From Paraescarpia echinospica (taxonomy: Eukaryota; Annelida; Polychaeta; Sabellida; Siboglinidae), in contig CM034531.1 in the NCBI GenBank assembly GCA_020002185.1, positions 89,306,288-89,370,287 on the forward strand: a stretch of 64,000 bases of DNA, given 5' to 3'. Positions within the stretch are counted from its first letter, which is position 1. Every line of letters starts with the position of its first letter. The position numbers and the translations under genes were made by a program. Positions 36,809 to 48,224 of the stretch are shown one piece after another. A model generated the notes under the pieces. The model did not search any database. It was given only the letters and a program-made list of their open reading frames with translations, and was not told the DNA's origin.

Positions 36809-37017
36809 AGAAACCTAAACTATCCACCGAGCCCGCTGATTCTCTCACGCACAAATGTGTGGCTTCGTTCGGCGGTGGTCTACCACTGTTTGAAAATCGA
36901 ATCACAAGGACAGACATAGTGCCCCGGATGTCAATAGTGGAGGACGGCTTTGAAAAAACGACCAGTACTAGTATCGCCTGGCTAACAAAGGAAGGCGATC
37001 CGTCGTCCATAGAGACG
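36809..37017 (+). CDS. Ig receptor exon 4: second Ig domain, N-terminal half
   Basis: The acceptor is ATCCGCAG|AG and the donor ACG|GTATGT. Phase 1 entry and phase 0 exit, 69 complete codons, parallel to exon 2. The peptide begins EKPKLSTEPADSLTHKCVAS (B-strand cysteine) and ends with the C-strand-like STSIAWLTKEGDPSSIET. The cysteine-to-tryptophan distance (41 residues) is longer than the usual 12-15, so an insertion or a divergent fold is present. Reading through the donor gives a stop after ten codons. Splicing to 53535 supplies an F-strand cysteine in the correct phase. Confidence 0.75.
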
Positions 37018-39320
37018 GTATGTCAACGTAGAGCTTCGTGGTGACCGTAACATGGACACGTATAACACTGTCCATTCCCGTAACCGTGTTGATGTCGAAC
37101 ACGTATTGGCTAAATACACAAAATAACTAAGAATCTGGTGATGGTTATAGAATAGGCAAATAGTCTGAAAAAAATCACTTCAGGGGTACCTAAATGTTAC
37201 AAGCTGTCACCCACGCCAGGATTTATATATGACATTTACTAATGACAACCAGCCCGGATGACAGTTTCTATTGTGATTTTTTTACTGCGTAGTGAGCTAT
37301 TTTCAAAAAATGTACATAATCGGCTATATAATCTACAATTTGTAGGCCTACACGATAATATTTTATGTCAGCGTGCGTGTCAAAACGAGGCACGTATGTG
37401 CAGAAAATGTTAAATCAACGTAACATATATAATTTAAATGAAAGCACAAAACATACCAAATTATATTAACATTTTAATAAGGTTTCTTGCCCGTAGGTTT
37501 ACAATAGTTCAAAACAATTACTTATGTACGTGGCACATGGCAATTATTTTTACATCAAACATTTCCAATTCATTTACAAATAAAACAACACTAGATTTTC
37601 TGACACAAAGCACAACATATGCTCAGATTTGGTTAACATTTTAATTAGATTAAGTAACCGAAGATGTACAATAGTTCTAAATCATTACTTACACACGTGG
37701 CGCATGACAATTGTTTTTATCTGATAATACGATAATAATTCGATCGACATCATCGTCGTCTAAGATATTGCATGTCTTAAAGCGATTCTTTGTAAGCTAA
37801 TATACATTGGAGATATCCTGTATCAAAACGTCATAATTTCCCATAATTATTTTCTCTGCTACTTATGTAAATAAATAAAATAAATAAATAAAAGTACTTA
37901 TATAGCGTCCAATCAATTAAAATTGCCCTCGGGCGCTTTACATACATGCACACGTATATAATAGTATTATACATTTAAAAAAATGCTAACTAAGAAATAA
38001 ATATGTAACAAATATACCATTACCTTAAATATAATTACTAAAGAAAAGAGAGATCATTAAAAAAACGTTTAAACAAATTAAGTTTATTCATAATTTGGGT
38101 GTTATCTGCGCGAAAAGCCAACAAACAATTATGTTTACGCGAATCATTTTGAGCTTGCTGCCACGTGGATGATTAATTATGCAGTCCGGGTAATATGAAT
38201 ATTCATGCACGCGCAGTGAAACACACAGAGACTGGTGACATCACACACACAGTCCACATGTCAGATTCCGAGGTGAGTTGATTCAAGCAATGGCATTGTA
38301 AATAAGCAATTTGTAGACATATGTATATTGACAGCTATTTTTATAAGTGTAGGAAGCGTATGCATTGTTGATTTATCCTGCTTCCCAATGCCGTCAGCCG
38401 AGTAACGTTTCGATTAAGTAGAATTATAACGTCCGCCGACGCCGACGGCTGCAGTCGGTGTCAGCTGGGACTGTCGAGCCTCTACTATAGCGGTATTTAA
38501 CGTCTTTGGCACTATTACCCCTTGATCGAGTCAACAAAACCGTAATTACTCCTAACCTCGAGAAAAGGGAAGAAAAGAATATAAATTATATACGTTTATT
38601 GGTTTTAATGTTGAACTTTGCCGAAATGCCACTCATCCACAGCAATACTGTGGGATGAGAAATATTAAGGCTCAGTCAGACCGAGTTGGGTATTAATAGT
38701 TTGTTGTCGGAAAGTTACCACGTCAGAATCCTGAATGTTTTCTTTCAGCGTGCTATCTTTCTTCTCTGATGACTCCTTCGTCCACCGTAAAAGTATTGCT
38801 ATCTATGCAGTCTTCTCAGTGTTCCACACCCGGGAATTGTTCAAGTATGGCCTTTCCCACGGAAATTATGTGTGGCATGATATCACCAACAAATTGACAA
38901 CAATTAACAATTAACAATTTGGAGAACATGGATATCTCAGTAACCTGAACTTTATGTTTGTAAAACTGGATTTTCAAAGGGAGCTGGCAACCTTGCCTTG
39001 AGCAGTGAAAATATTCACAATATTCCATTGTTGTTTGGGGTTCAGCTGACTAACCTCACCAAAAATTAATATAACGTCACCTGAAAAGTTGGTGTGTACT
39101 CCCCCTTCCAAGAACATTATGATTGGTCTTTTAATTTGAATTCATAATGAAATGCTGTCCCCATACTAACCAGCGATCCTCCAAGTGGAAGAGGGGAACA
39201 CTGAAATCGGCTCCAGTCTCTTCCCAACAATTCTGGGGTTCATGGCACTCCATGGTAAACAGTTCAGAGTGAGAGAACAGACAGTCCTCTTTTACATAAT
39301 CATCTTTCGTGTACATGCAA
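37018..39320 (+). other. intron, no confirmed gene; SINE-like tail at 37870
   Basis: Around 37870-37945 the sequence TACTTATATAGCGTCC followed by GGGCGCTTTACA, with AAATA repeats, looks like the tail of a SINE on the minus strand. At 38258-38272 a five-codon frame ATGTCAGATTCCGAG abuts a perfect donor GTGAGT, a possible first coding exon of an unidentified gene, not enough to call. Confidence 0.4.
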
Positions 39321-39325
39321 TTGTG

Positions 39326-41390
39326 TATGATAGATACAATACAATACAAAAACCTTTATCTGTCCACAAATGGAAATTCTTGTGGTAACAATTCACACTT
39401 CAACTCATATTAGTACATTTAATGCTGATTAAGTTTAGTGATGTAATATAAATATGTCGTCACAGAGTACACAACAATGTTAGTCATAGTCTTAGTGTCC
39501 GATGTTTCATAGAGTTCATCCGTACTTGGTAGCGTCACCCAACGGTTTTACTGACTGACCGTTCCACCACCATCCCAGTTCACTTCCCTCTCCCAGACCT
39601 CGCATTCAGCAACCGGATGAAGGTTGGAAGGAAGGTTTTTCGATACCAGTTGGTTCGTGCCCTTTCCGATAGGTATCTACAGCCAGGTTGAGCAACAGAA
39701 TAGAACTCGTGCAGTGGGTAGGGTGGGTCTTTTATAATTTCTGCTGTCTTCTTAGTCGCATATGTTTCATATAGTTCATCCACAGTTGGTAGCGTCACCA
39801 CAATGGTTTTACTGGCTGACCTGATAACGCGATTGAGCTGCGTTTATTCTTCACCGACAGACTTCCACCCCAGCAAACTTAACAGTAGCACAAGACTGAC
39901 TGGATATTGGACTGGTAGAACAAATGACTAACTGTCATATACACATTGACTTATCTTAGCTTCCTCACAAAACAGTTCATTTGGCAGCATTTTTTCTGGC
40001 TGCGCTTGGTGTTCAGAGTCCACTCGAGCTGGTTGGAGATTTCGATGCCTAGGTAAGAATATGAAGGAACTCTCTCTACTACCTCTCCTTTGAGGACTAG
40101 TGGAGGCGGGTCGGACTGAATGTTAAGGAAGTCAATGATCATTTCCTTCGGTTTTTTTGTGTTACGGTGGAGACAGTTTTATCAAACCAAGTAGGGCCTT
40201 ATCATCAGCATATTTGAAAAGATGGTCCTTGCTGATAGAGTTGTCAACTGGCCTGCAGTCACTTGAGAACACAAAGAAAAGTGCTGGTGAACTCACACTG
40301 CCCTGAGGGGCGCTGCTGTTTGTAGTGGTGGTAGTAGAAATGGTATTATTGATCTTAACCCATTGTTTACTGTCTGTAAAAAGATAATTCAAAATCCACG
40401 TGTGCTGAGATGTGCAGAGATGGATTCTCAAGCATGGCTCTCAGTTTCTGGAGTAGTATAGGTGGCTGATTGGTGTTGAAGCCACAGGAAAAGTCCAAGA
40501 AGAGAATGCGGGCTGAGGTTTTGGGTGTGTCCAGGTGTTTCTGAGCATGGTGAACAAGTGTGAGAATGGCATCTCCAGTACTCCTGTTCTGGCATGGTTT
40601 TCATTTTCTATGCAGATTCTTTTTTCCTCTCCTTGTAACCAGTTAACATTTGCATCCCATGCCACATTTGCTTAGAGTTTCCTGAGACAAACTGATTTTC
40701 TAGTTTCATCCTGTACTGATCTTTCTTCTGCTCAATTGTTGCTTTAACTTTTCTTTTCACGTCTTTCATTGGCATTCAGTTCCATTCTTCCAGATGTCTC
40801 GTTTCTGACGCAAACGATTCTTCATGTCAGAGTCCACCCACGGCTTGTTGTTTGGAAAGCGTTTAATTTGTTTCACTGGTACACACAGATCTTCAAAAAA
40901 AGCGATGTATCTGCTGATAACATCTGTAGCTTCAATAATATTTGCACTTGAATCTCGAAAAAAAAAACATTCCAGTCCGTGCAGTCCATACATTTCAACA
41001 TGTATACAGATTCGGCATCCCATTTCTTTACCTGAATGCGTTTCGCCTTCTCACGTCTTAGTTTTTGTCGATACAAGGGAAGCAACTGCAGCATGGAGTG
41101 ATCTGAGTTGCCAAGAGGTGGCAATCTTCTAGCGCGGTATGCTTCCAACACATTACAATAGCAGAGGTCAAGGCAAGAGTTCTGTTTTTCCTCGTGGGGA
41201 CATTCACAAATTGATTAAAGTTAGGAAGAGATGCCTTGAGCCTGGACTCATTATAGTCACCCGTGATAATTATCGGCACATCTGGGGAATTATTCTCAAG
41301 TTCATGGATGTGATCTATCAGTACATTACACGCACTGTCTACATTTGCTTTTGGGTGTGTCAAGATTGTGATTTTAAGAACTTAACATAG
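39326..41390 (-). pseudogene. CR1/L2/Rex-group LINE remnant
   Basis: On the minus strand: an endonuclease part (VPIIITGDYNESRLKASLPN, RKNRTLALT, LPPLGNSDHSMLQL), a linker with FPNNKPWVDSDMKNRLRQKR, RT blocks (APQGSVSSPALFFVF, FKYADDKALLGLI, SYSYLGIEISNQLEWT) and a C-terminal LSERARTNWYRKTFLPTFIRLLN. The YADD box is present. Frames shift repeatedly and a segment between the endonuclease and palm is reduced. The 3' end is (TTGTA)n near 39330-39348. It is an old inactive copy inside the receptor intron. Confidence 0.75.
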
Positions 41391-42945
41391 GTTGGTAGCG
41401 TCTGTGAGACGGTGCATTTAGGGTTACAATGTAAAGCTATGGTTGGCTGACTCGTGTTAGGGTTGCCCTGTAGGCCATTGATGGCTGTCCAGTGGTTATG
41501 CAATACTGTGAAGGAACTGGAGTGGTGGCCTAAGGTCAGATTTTAAAGAACCGGGCAAATATCATTATAGTTAGGGTAGGCAGGGAGGATTGTCGAATAC
41601 AACGTGTAATATGTATAACATGATTGGCCGTTCCATATGAATAGATTATGGTGATACAGACATAAGTTTAAATGGAATAACATTACGGCGTATAGTGATG
41701 TCGTTATAATGAAGATTTTATACTGGTTGATTTAGAGTATCACCTGTTGGATGGTGTTGAAATTGTTACAATGACGTCAGCATCAGCAGGGATCACATGA
41801 CTGATGAAGGTATAGGGTGGAGGTACTGAGGTTTGAAGGTAGGATAGAACAGACGAGTCCAGAATCCGACAGAACAAATAAATGTAATCTGGTATCTTCT
41901 GTGGAGAGAAACCATTAAGGTGCGGTTGGCAAACATGAAGTATTTACCCAGTGGGGGCTTTGACGTTGAATTTCTCCATGCATATATAGAGTAGAAGAAA
42001 TACCGGAGTGTCGGGGCGAAAATGAAAGTCTGACAAAGTGCACTCGAGGACGGAAGACGCCGAGTAACACCTTGTGTAACAACAATGCGAGAGTAGACGG
42101 CTTACGCGACAAAAGAGAATTCACACCCGAAGACGGAATTCCCGATGAACCGAGTGAGAACTACTTCGCTCGACTACTGAGGGACAAATTATCCTCAAGT
42201 TGGCGGTGATGACGAATTGTGATATCGTTCATTATAAACATTATGTTCTCGCATCTCTACATTGCGAGTGCCACGCAGACAGCCGTAGGGTGTTGAACTT
42301 TTGTGCCTATAGGGCGATTATGTTATAGAATCGTTTGATGAAATAGCATAGGATTGAAGAACTGGTCAATCCTTGTGTACCTATGAAATGTTATGATAGA
42401 TATGTATGTAAGACGTTGTATGATAAGAGGTTAGGGAGGCTGACGAGTCTTCCTTGAAGAATAGCTGTATTTTGTTTTGTTGTTTAGAAGATGGGCCAAT
42501 AAATTTGGAAAATTCTTTAATTGTGTATAATTACTTCCCTTTTGATATATCTCAGAAACCGGATATTTATTTGCAAGGCCGTTTCACCTGGCGGATCTTG
42601 ACAGGGTGACAGTACACCTTACACAGTTCTAGTTCTAGTTGTAGTTCTAGAATTCTCGTGGAAGGTAAAACGAGATAGGATGTTGATTCATTCAGTTAAA
42701 GTGCCTTAAATGTTAACATTTCTGCAACTAAAAAGGTCTTATGCCTAAATGGCCTCGCTCATCTCAGACATTCCGTTTTCATGGTTGTGGCCAAAAGTGA
42801 TACCTGATTCGTTTGTTTCCCTATTTCCTCGCCAAGGAGGAGCTTCGAGTTTTCAAATATATATGGCTTGATGAGATCCTCTCCGATTGTAAAGGACTTC
42901 TTACTTCCGGTATAAGGCGTTCTTAACTTCTGGTGCATTATTCCT
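41391..42945. other. intronic, no supported gene
   Basis: Only a short GTTCTA tandem repeat near 42625-42655 stands out. Confidence 0.45.
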
Positions 42946-42949
42946 CAGC

Positions 42950-43290
42950 TCTGCCTCATGTTGTGACGCTGGTCGGGTCGTTTTCCCCATTGGTACTATA
43001 TCGGATCAGCGATTCGCACAATAGACAACTCACTTTAATATGCCGTTACGAACACACATTATTTGAAACACCTGTATCTTGATCGCCAACATATATTATG
43101 TATTATTGGCTAAAAGCTAGCCTGAAGTGTCAAATCAATTATTTATTGGGTATTGAAAATATCCTTGTTATGTCCTCGTTTGATATTTGATGGATCCAGT
43201 ACGTCGCGATTGGTCTACGATACAATCAAAATTAACCTCTGTCAAGCGTTACTTCGCCAACACTGTTGATGTTTGCGACACACGTGAATT
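42950..43290 (-). repeat. 5' region of an L1-ORF1-type element, isolated copy
   Basis: It matches 48955-49270 in direct orientation at high identity over ~310 bp (for example TATATCGGATCAGCGATTCG). At 48.9 kb this sequence is the upstream part of the ORF1-like pseudogene. Here only the leader remains. Confidence 0.8.
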
Positions 43291-44100
43291 GGCAAGGGTC
43301 GTGCCTTGGTGGTCGAGCGTGAGCGTGATGATGATGATGGTTTTGATGATGATGACAACGGTGATAAGTGGGAAATTCGTGACGATAAATACAATAATGG
43401 AATCAGTGATGATAACGATGATATCTATTAACAGTAGATTAATGACAATGACAACGATCATGTGATGATAAAACGCATTTTACCGACTTCGATAACGATG
43501 AAGAAAGAATATACGATGACAAAAAGAAGCTAAAGAAATTACGTGCAGTGGGATGAGTATAACGAGTGACCGCAGCTAGTACAGTCGGAAGATATGCCCC
43601 CATGCACCCAGTGGATTTCTAAATAAAACTTTTTTTTTGCAACCCTGAAGGTGTCTAGTAAACATATTTGGATGTTCACATTTCGAAATAATGTCCGAAG
43701 AGGTCCGTTTGGCGGCCATCTTGGATTTTGTCACGCGCGACTGGTAAAATTAAGGATACCCTTAACTTTTGAACCATTCATCGTACAAAGACAAATGAAC
43801 CCACTTTATTGTATAACTGTGGCATGAGGAATCGCTTGAGATGGTTATTTTGACGATTCAAACATATTTATTGCTTCTTCAAAATGCACATAATACCATA
43901 TTTTCATGCCTGAAATCGAGTCAAATACTAAGGTAAGGATAGGTGATTGCGCATAAGCACTGACTCAACATTATATGCCACTACTAGGCAGAAAATGGGC
44001 TAATTATGAGTCCAAGAAGAAAGGAAACTACGCGAAATCTACCCACTACGATCAGTATCTACGTCTACTCAAGAATTATCTACCCGAAACTTACCCTCCA
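43291..44100. other. no supported gene
   Basis: GATGAT/GATGAC-rich simple sequence at 43325-43470, then AT-rich sequence containing GGCGGCCATCTTGGATT. Confidence 0.5.
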
Positions 44101-44109
44101 CACTACACA

Positions 44110-44833
44110 CTAATCATCATCATCGCCAAGAAGCAGCTCATCATAGTTAAACTGCTCATCATCTTCCTCTTCTCCCTCCTCCTCTTCAGCAGCTTTCTCA
44201 AGCAAGTCAATGAGTGGGGGAGGCAAAATGGGTCCACACGACCATATTGGCTCAAGAACACCCTCCTCAGTCTTCACCCATCCCTGTCCATCATCGTAGG
44301 GCACGGGTCGCAAGAAGCGAGGGTGGTTGGCCCGCTTATACTTGTTTAATCGGTAGTTGATCCGGCCAACATGGAGAATTAGCAGGGTGAGATGAGAGCC
44401 AAGTCAACCTTGGACTTGGTGGTGAGCTTCTTGTGTTCTCTCACCATCTTTATGAGCACCTTGCCTCGCACATTATCCACTGATGTCTCGCGAGCCTGAC
44501 CGTACATGAGGCAGGTGAAGGCCTCCAAATATGCCATCACTTCCGGTTTCACCGTCCAGTCATCAACAAGTTTCTTGAAAACATTGTGATACTTATGGGT
44601 TTTTTGGAGCTTTTTCAAGGACGCCACATTGCCTTTGCCCTTGAAGGCGCTGGTCCAGTCCTCGCCTGAGAACACGTAGAACCCGACCAGCGTGCTCCAG
44701 TGACTTGACCAGCTCCGTCACGTCGGACTATCTGGCGGTGCTTGCCCATGCCGGTGTCGAGATAGATGGTGAGGCTGATGCAGTGCGAGTGGTGGAGCAG
44801 GATGAAGAATATGTTACTATCAGGAATTCTCAC
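44110..44833 (-). pseudogene. PIN/FEN-like multicopy family pseudogene B, C-terminal part (inverted)
   Basis: Minus strand from 44833: IPDSNIFFILLHHSH (DTDV-type block), IYLDTGMGKHRQIV, then a frameshift near 44700, VFSGEDWTSAFKGKGN (GCDS...GKGK block), DDWTVKPEVMAYLEAFTCLM, LTTKSKVDLALISPC, and a C-terminal acidic tail ending in a DDDD run (44110-44313) that contains WVKTEEGVLEPIW. It belongs to the same multicopy family as the fragment at 10.5-11.4 kb. It lies head to head with the N-terminal part of the same protein type on the + strand, so the ancestral gene has been broken by inversion. Confidence 0.7.
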
Positions 44834-45560
44834 TCATTCACACTACAGCCGACTTGTACCCTTGCATGGTGGCATACTGGAGGTAGAGAACGACACGAGT
44901 GTCCGTCTCCTCCTTCCCCTCAGATGGAAATGTCCAGAGAAGTACAGGTCGCATGTAATCATCCCAGGACAGTTCCACCTTGTGATGAATTACATGGGTG
45001 TGGTGACGGGGCACAAGTTCAGGGGCTCGGGGTACGCTGAGATTATCCTCGAGGCTGGCCTCGTCACCAGCGGCTGTTTGAACAGTGTCCTCAGTTGGAA
45101 GGCTTATGCTAAGGCGTTGTTCTGCCTGAAGACTGTCTGTGAGGCGATGGAGCGGCTACTGGTGGAGAAGTTTGAACAGGAGGAAAACGTCCATGTAGAC
45201 AACTAAGTGGCCCTCCTCAACCTGGTTAAGTCCTGCAACCGAGAGAACCTCGACCTCGCTCTCCAGGACCCCTCAACTCTCACCACCGTCAACAAGTACG
45301 TGGAGTTTGAGGACAAGGTGCGTGCCGGTCACCTGGGCAAGACCCCTACCTTCTGGTTCGGCTTCATTGAACACACCCGCCTCATCCTCATCTGTCCTGT
45401 GAAGACCAACAACCTCAAGCTATGCCACAAGTGCAATGGGAAGATGACTAACATATTCTTCACATTTGATGGCCTGAACGAATATGGACATCATTACATG
45501 TTGCAAATGGATTTGTGCAATCGATCGATTTGTGCATCCAAATGCATATCATCCCGTCAT
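44834..45560 (+). pseudogene. PIN/FEN-like multicopy family pseudogene B, N-terminal part
   Basis: Plus strand: GQFHLVMNYMGVVTGHKFRG, AEIILEAGLVTSGCLNSVLS, AYAKALFCLKTVCEAMERLL, VEKFEQEENVHVDN, then an internal stop TAA at 45204-45206, and continuing DPSTLTTVNKYVEFEDKVRA, GKTPTFWFGFIEHTRLILIC. In relatives this region precedes the nuclease-like part. The stop and the inversion at about 44833 make it a pseudogene. GC content is higher than in the surrounding intron, consistent with recent coding origin. Confidence 0.68.
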
Positions 45561-46187
45561 TATGTTGCAAAGAAGGAGTAGATAACAACACTTCCGCTTT
45601 CTTGTGCTCATCATGTTTGGATTGAGTTCTACAGCATATTCTTCCAAATTTTTGGAAACAAGTTTGTGTTAAGTGAACTATACTGGGAGTAGTGTATAAA
45701 AAGTTGTCGACAAAGTTGCTTTTACAATCATTTTGAAAATTAATAAAATAAATGTTCCACAACATTCTAAATGTCTTAGGGATCTCCTTGAATTAAATAC
45801 ACCATTGTTCACTGAAAACAGTGTTTTAAAATATGAGTTACTTTAAAAAAAATATTTTTATCACTTTATTTCCATCATACAATGGCCATTTTGTTTGTCA
45901 TCGAAACTGGAGTTTGACAGAAGCAACTTCAGTATGTTTTCCTCTAAATTATGGGCAGAACAAATAATTAATGCACTCCCAGTACAAAATGAAACATGTT
46001 GTTACGCTGATGCTAGATATATTTTAATATTTTGCGACAATAATGTTATTATGCTCTTTATAGATCTACATTTTTTTTCACACTAAAACTAAACTTTATG
46101 CAGACAGGAAAGTACATAACCACTTATGCTATTTTCATATTGTACATTATTTCTTGCCATGCATAGTGTTGTATTTATACTGCTTAT
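45561..46187. other. no supported gene
   Basis: AT-rich intron sequence with no convincing frame. Confidence 0.5.
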
Positions 46188-46710
46188 GGAAATTGCAGCT
46201 GGATTTATTGTGCAGACAAAATGGTTTCATTATTGAATGTTTCTCGGCTTCAATAAGTTTCCGTTATCTAAACGTTTCATTAAAACTATACTTAAAATGT
46301 ATAGCCAGATGTACCTAGTGAAAAAGGAACATGATAGTACCATAAGTTAGATTTCGTATGTTTTTATATTCCAAATCATTCAATGTCATCGCGACATCGG
46401 CGGCTTCGTGCATGGAGAGCTGGTACTTTTTCTTTTAAATCAAGCCGTCTGTCATGAACTGTCGCTATGTTCATTCTCCGTTTATTCCATATACTTTCCT
46501 TCTTTTGTTTGCTGAATCTGTGACATAAACAGCAACTGGTCCATGTTTCCTTTTGATAATTTTATCGGTCACGACTCGTTCGCATGGCGGTGGCTATGTG
46601 ACGATTTTCTTGCATCTATTAACTCAGCGTAGCTAATCGATTAGTGATTAATAAGACATCATTCTAATGAAATAAAGGCGTAGAATTATATGAAATAAAC
46701 ATATTAATTT
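46188..46710 (+). repeat. duplicated segment, copy 2 (partner at 22161)
   Basis: Direct-orientation match to 22161-22840, lacking about 100 bp present there. It lies 7.96 kb before the 54150 hydrophobic exon, or 5.1 kb if CR1 copy 3 is discounted. The partner lies 4.94 kb before the 27102 exon. Confidence 0.85.
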
Positions 46711-47042
46711 AATACGTTCTTGGCGTGTGCAAAGCTGTCTGTTCTGGCAAGAAACCATTTTTCCAAGATTTTCGTGAATCTTGGTAACAGAGAAATTGGT
46801 CTATAATATTGGTAAGATCAGATTTCCCACGCTTGTAAACAATGGTATTAGTTTGTCAATTTTCATTCTTGACGGAAACACGTCATTTCTAAATGAAATA
46901 TTACATATGTGCGTGAGAGGTTTGCGGGTTACATACATGACCTTTCCGACAATAGCCATACTCGTGTCTTCGAAATCTGAAGATTTCGGTACACGATTTC
47001 ACAGTAATTATAATCTCTTCCTCATTTATATGTTTGAGGAAA

Positions 47043-47405
47043 AAACTTGTTCATTGCTACCACTTAAGTAGTCATACACATAAATATGTTCATTGCTACC
47101 ACCTAAGTAGTCATACACATAAATATGTTCATTGCTACCACCTAAGTAGTCATACACATAAATATGTTCATTGCTACCACCTAAGTAGTCATACACAGAA
47201 ATATGTTCATTGCTACCACCTAAGTAGTCATACACATAAATATGTTCATTGCTACCACTTAAGTAGTCATACACATAAATATGTTCATTGCTACCACCTA
47301 AGTAGTCATACACATAAATATGTTCATTGCTACCACTTAAGTAGTCATACACATAAATATGTTCATTGCTACCACCTAAGTAGTCATACACAGAAATATG
47401 TTCAT
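47043..47405. repeat. 39-bp minisatellite, 9 copies, open on both strands
   Basis: The unit TTCATTGCTACCACCTAAGT plus AGTCATACACATAAATATG is repeated nine times nearly perfectly. As 39 is a multiple of 3, one frame per strand stays open (13-residue periodic peptides). This is a property of the repeat, not evidence of a protein. Confidence 0.95.
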
Positions 47406-47579
47406 CCGGGTTAATGACGTCATTGCTGAATTAGGACCAACGAATGTAAAGAACTTGTTGATCTAATTTACAATATTTTGTGGGCATGTTTCTTTAGTAT
47501 TTCCTTTCTTTTCTGACAAAAATGTTCTGTAATACGTTTTTTCATCCAATCGTCAGATAGAAGTCAATTTAGTTTTATA

Positions 47580-47900
47580 CGTTTTAATTACATTTTTGTA
47601 TATATTCATGCCCAATTCGACAGTGACACATTCAAATATATTGTCAATCACCTTTGATTTTACTGCTAGACGTTTGCAAATGAATCTTTCATTAACATAC
47701 AATGCCACACACCCTCCTTTTCTGTTATCTCTTACAATGGGAAAAAACTTCAAATCAATTTAGTGAATAATCGACAATTGTGCTTGAATCAGCCTGGGTC
47801 TCTGAAATGGCCATGGCATCAAACAAATCAATCCTTATTTTGTGTTTCTTATTTAAACTTCGAGCATTAAAATGTCTAAATGATAGGGCACTCTCTGATT
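47580..47900 (-). pseudogene. LINE endonuclease fragment
   Basis: Minus strand: LSFRHFNARSLNKKHKIRI and, further on, AISETQADSS (ISET catalytic block), then in another frame RKGGCVALYVNERFICKRL. These are the first three blocks of an AP-type endonuclease of a jockey/CR1-like LINE. Confidence 0.65.
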
Positions 47901-48224
47901 TGACATTATACACAAATTGTAGATCACTGTAATATTTTGAATTGGTGTGCTCACTATTATGAAGATGATTGCCTGTAGCTACATTATGCAAGACGTCATT
48001 CGGTCTATCTTCAACATCATCATATTTATACTGTTGAAAAGAAATATCGGAACAAGTGTCACGCATTGCATGTAAGTCTAAAGTGATAAACGTACTGTCA
48101 TCGGTCGTAGAATTAAATTCTTAAAAAAACATCATCGTAAACACGGGAAAATGGTAAATCATGACCACCCATTGTCAATGTGTGTTGACTAGTCATCATC
48201 AATGTTCGTGGGTCGTTTTAGTAC

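Noticed and set aside
37018..37044. Reading through the exon 4 donor to give a cysteine (TVC) and end at TGA
   Set aside because: GTATGT is a good donor, and splicing to 53535 gives a complete domain half in phase, as in the first Ig domain.
47043..47405. CRISPR-like direct repeats
   Set aside because: Units are contiguous, without unique spacers, in a eukaryotic intron.
47026..47414. Tandem-repeat proteins on both strands
   Set aside because: Explained by a 39-bp minisatellite whose unit length is a multiple of three; no start context, splice sites or domain.
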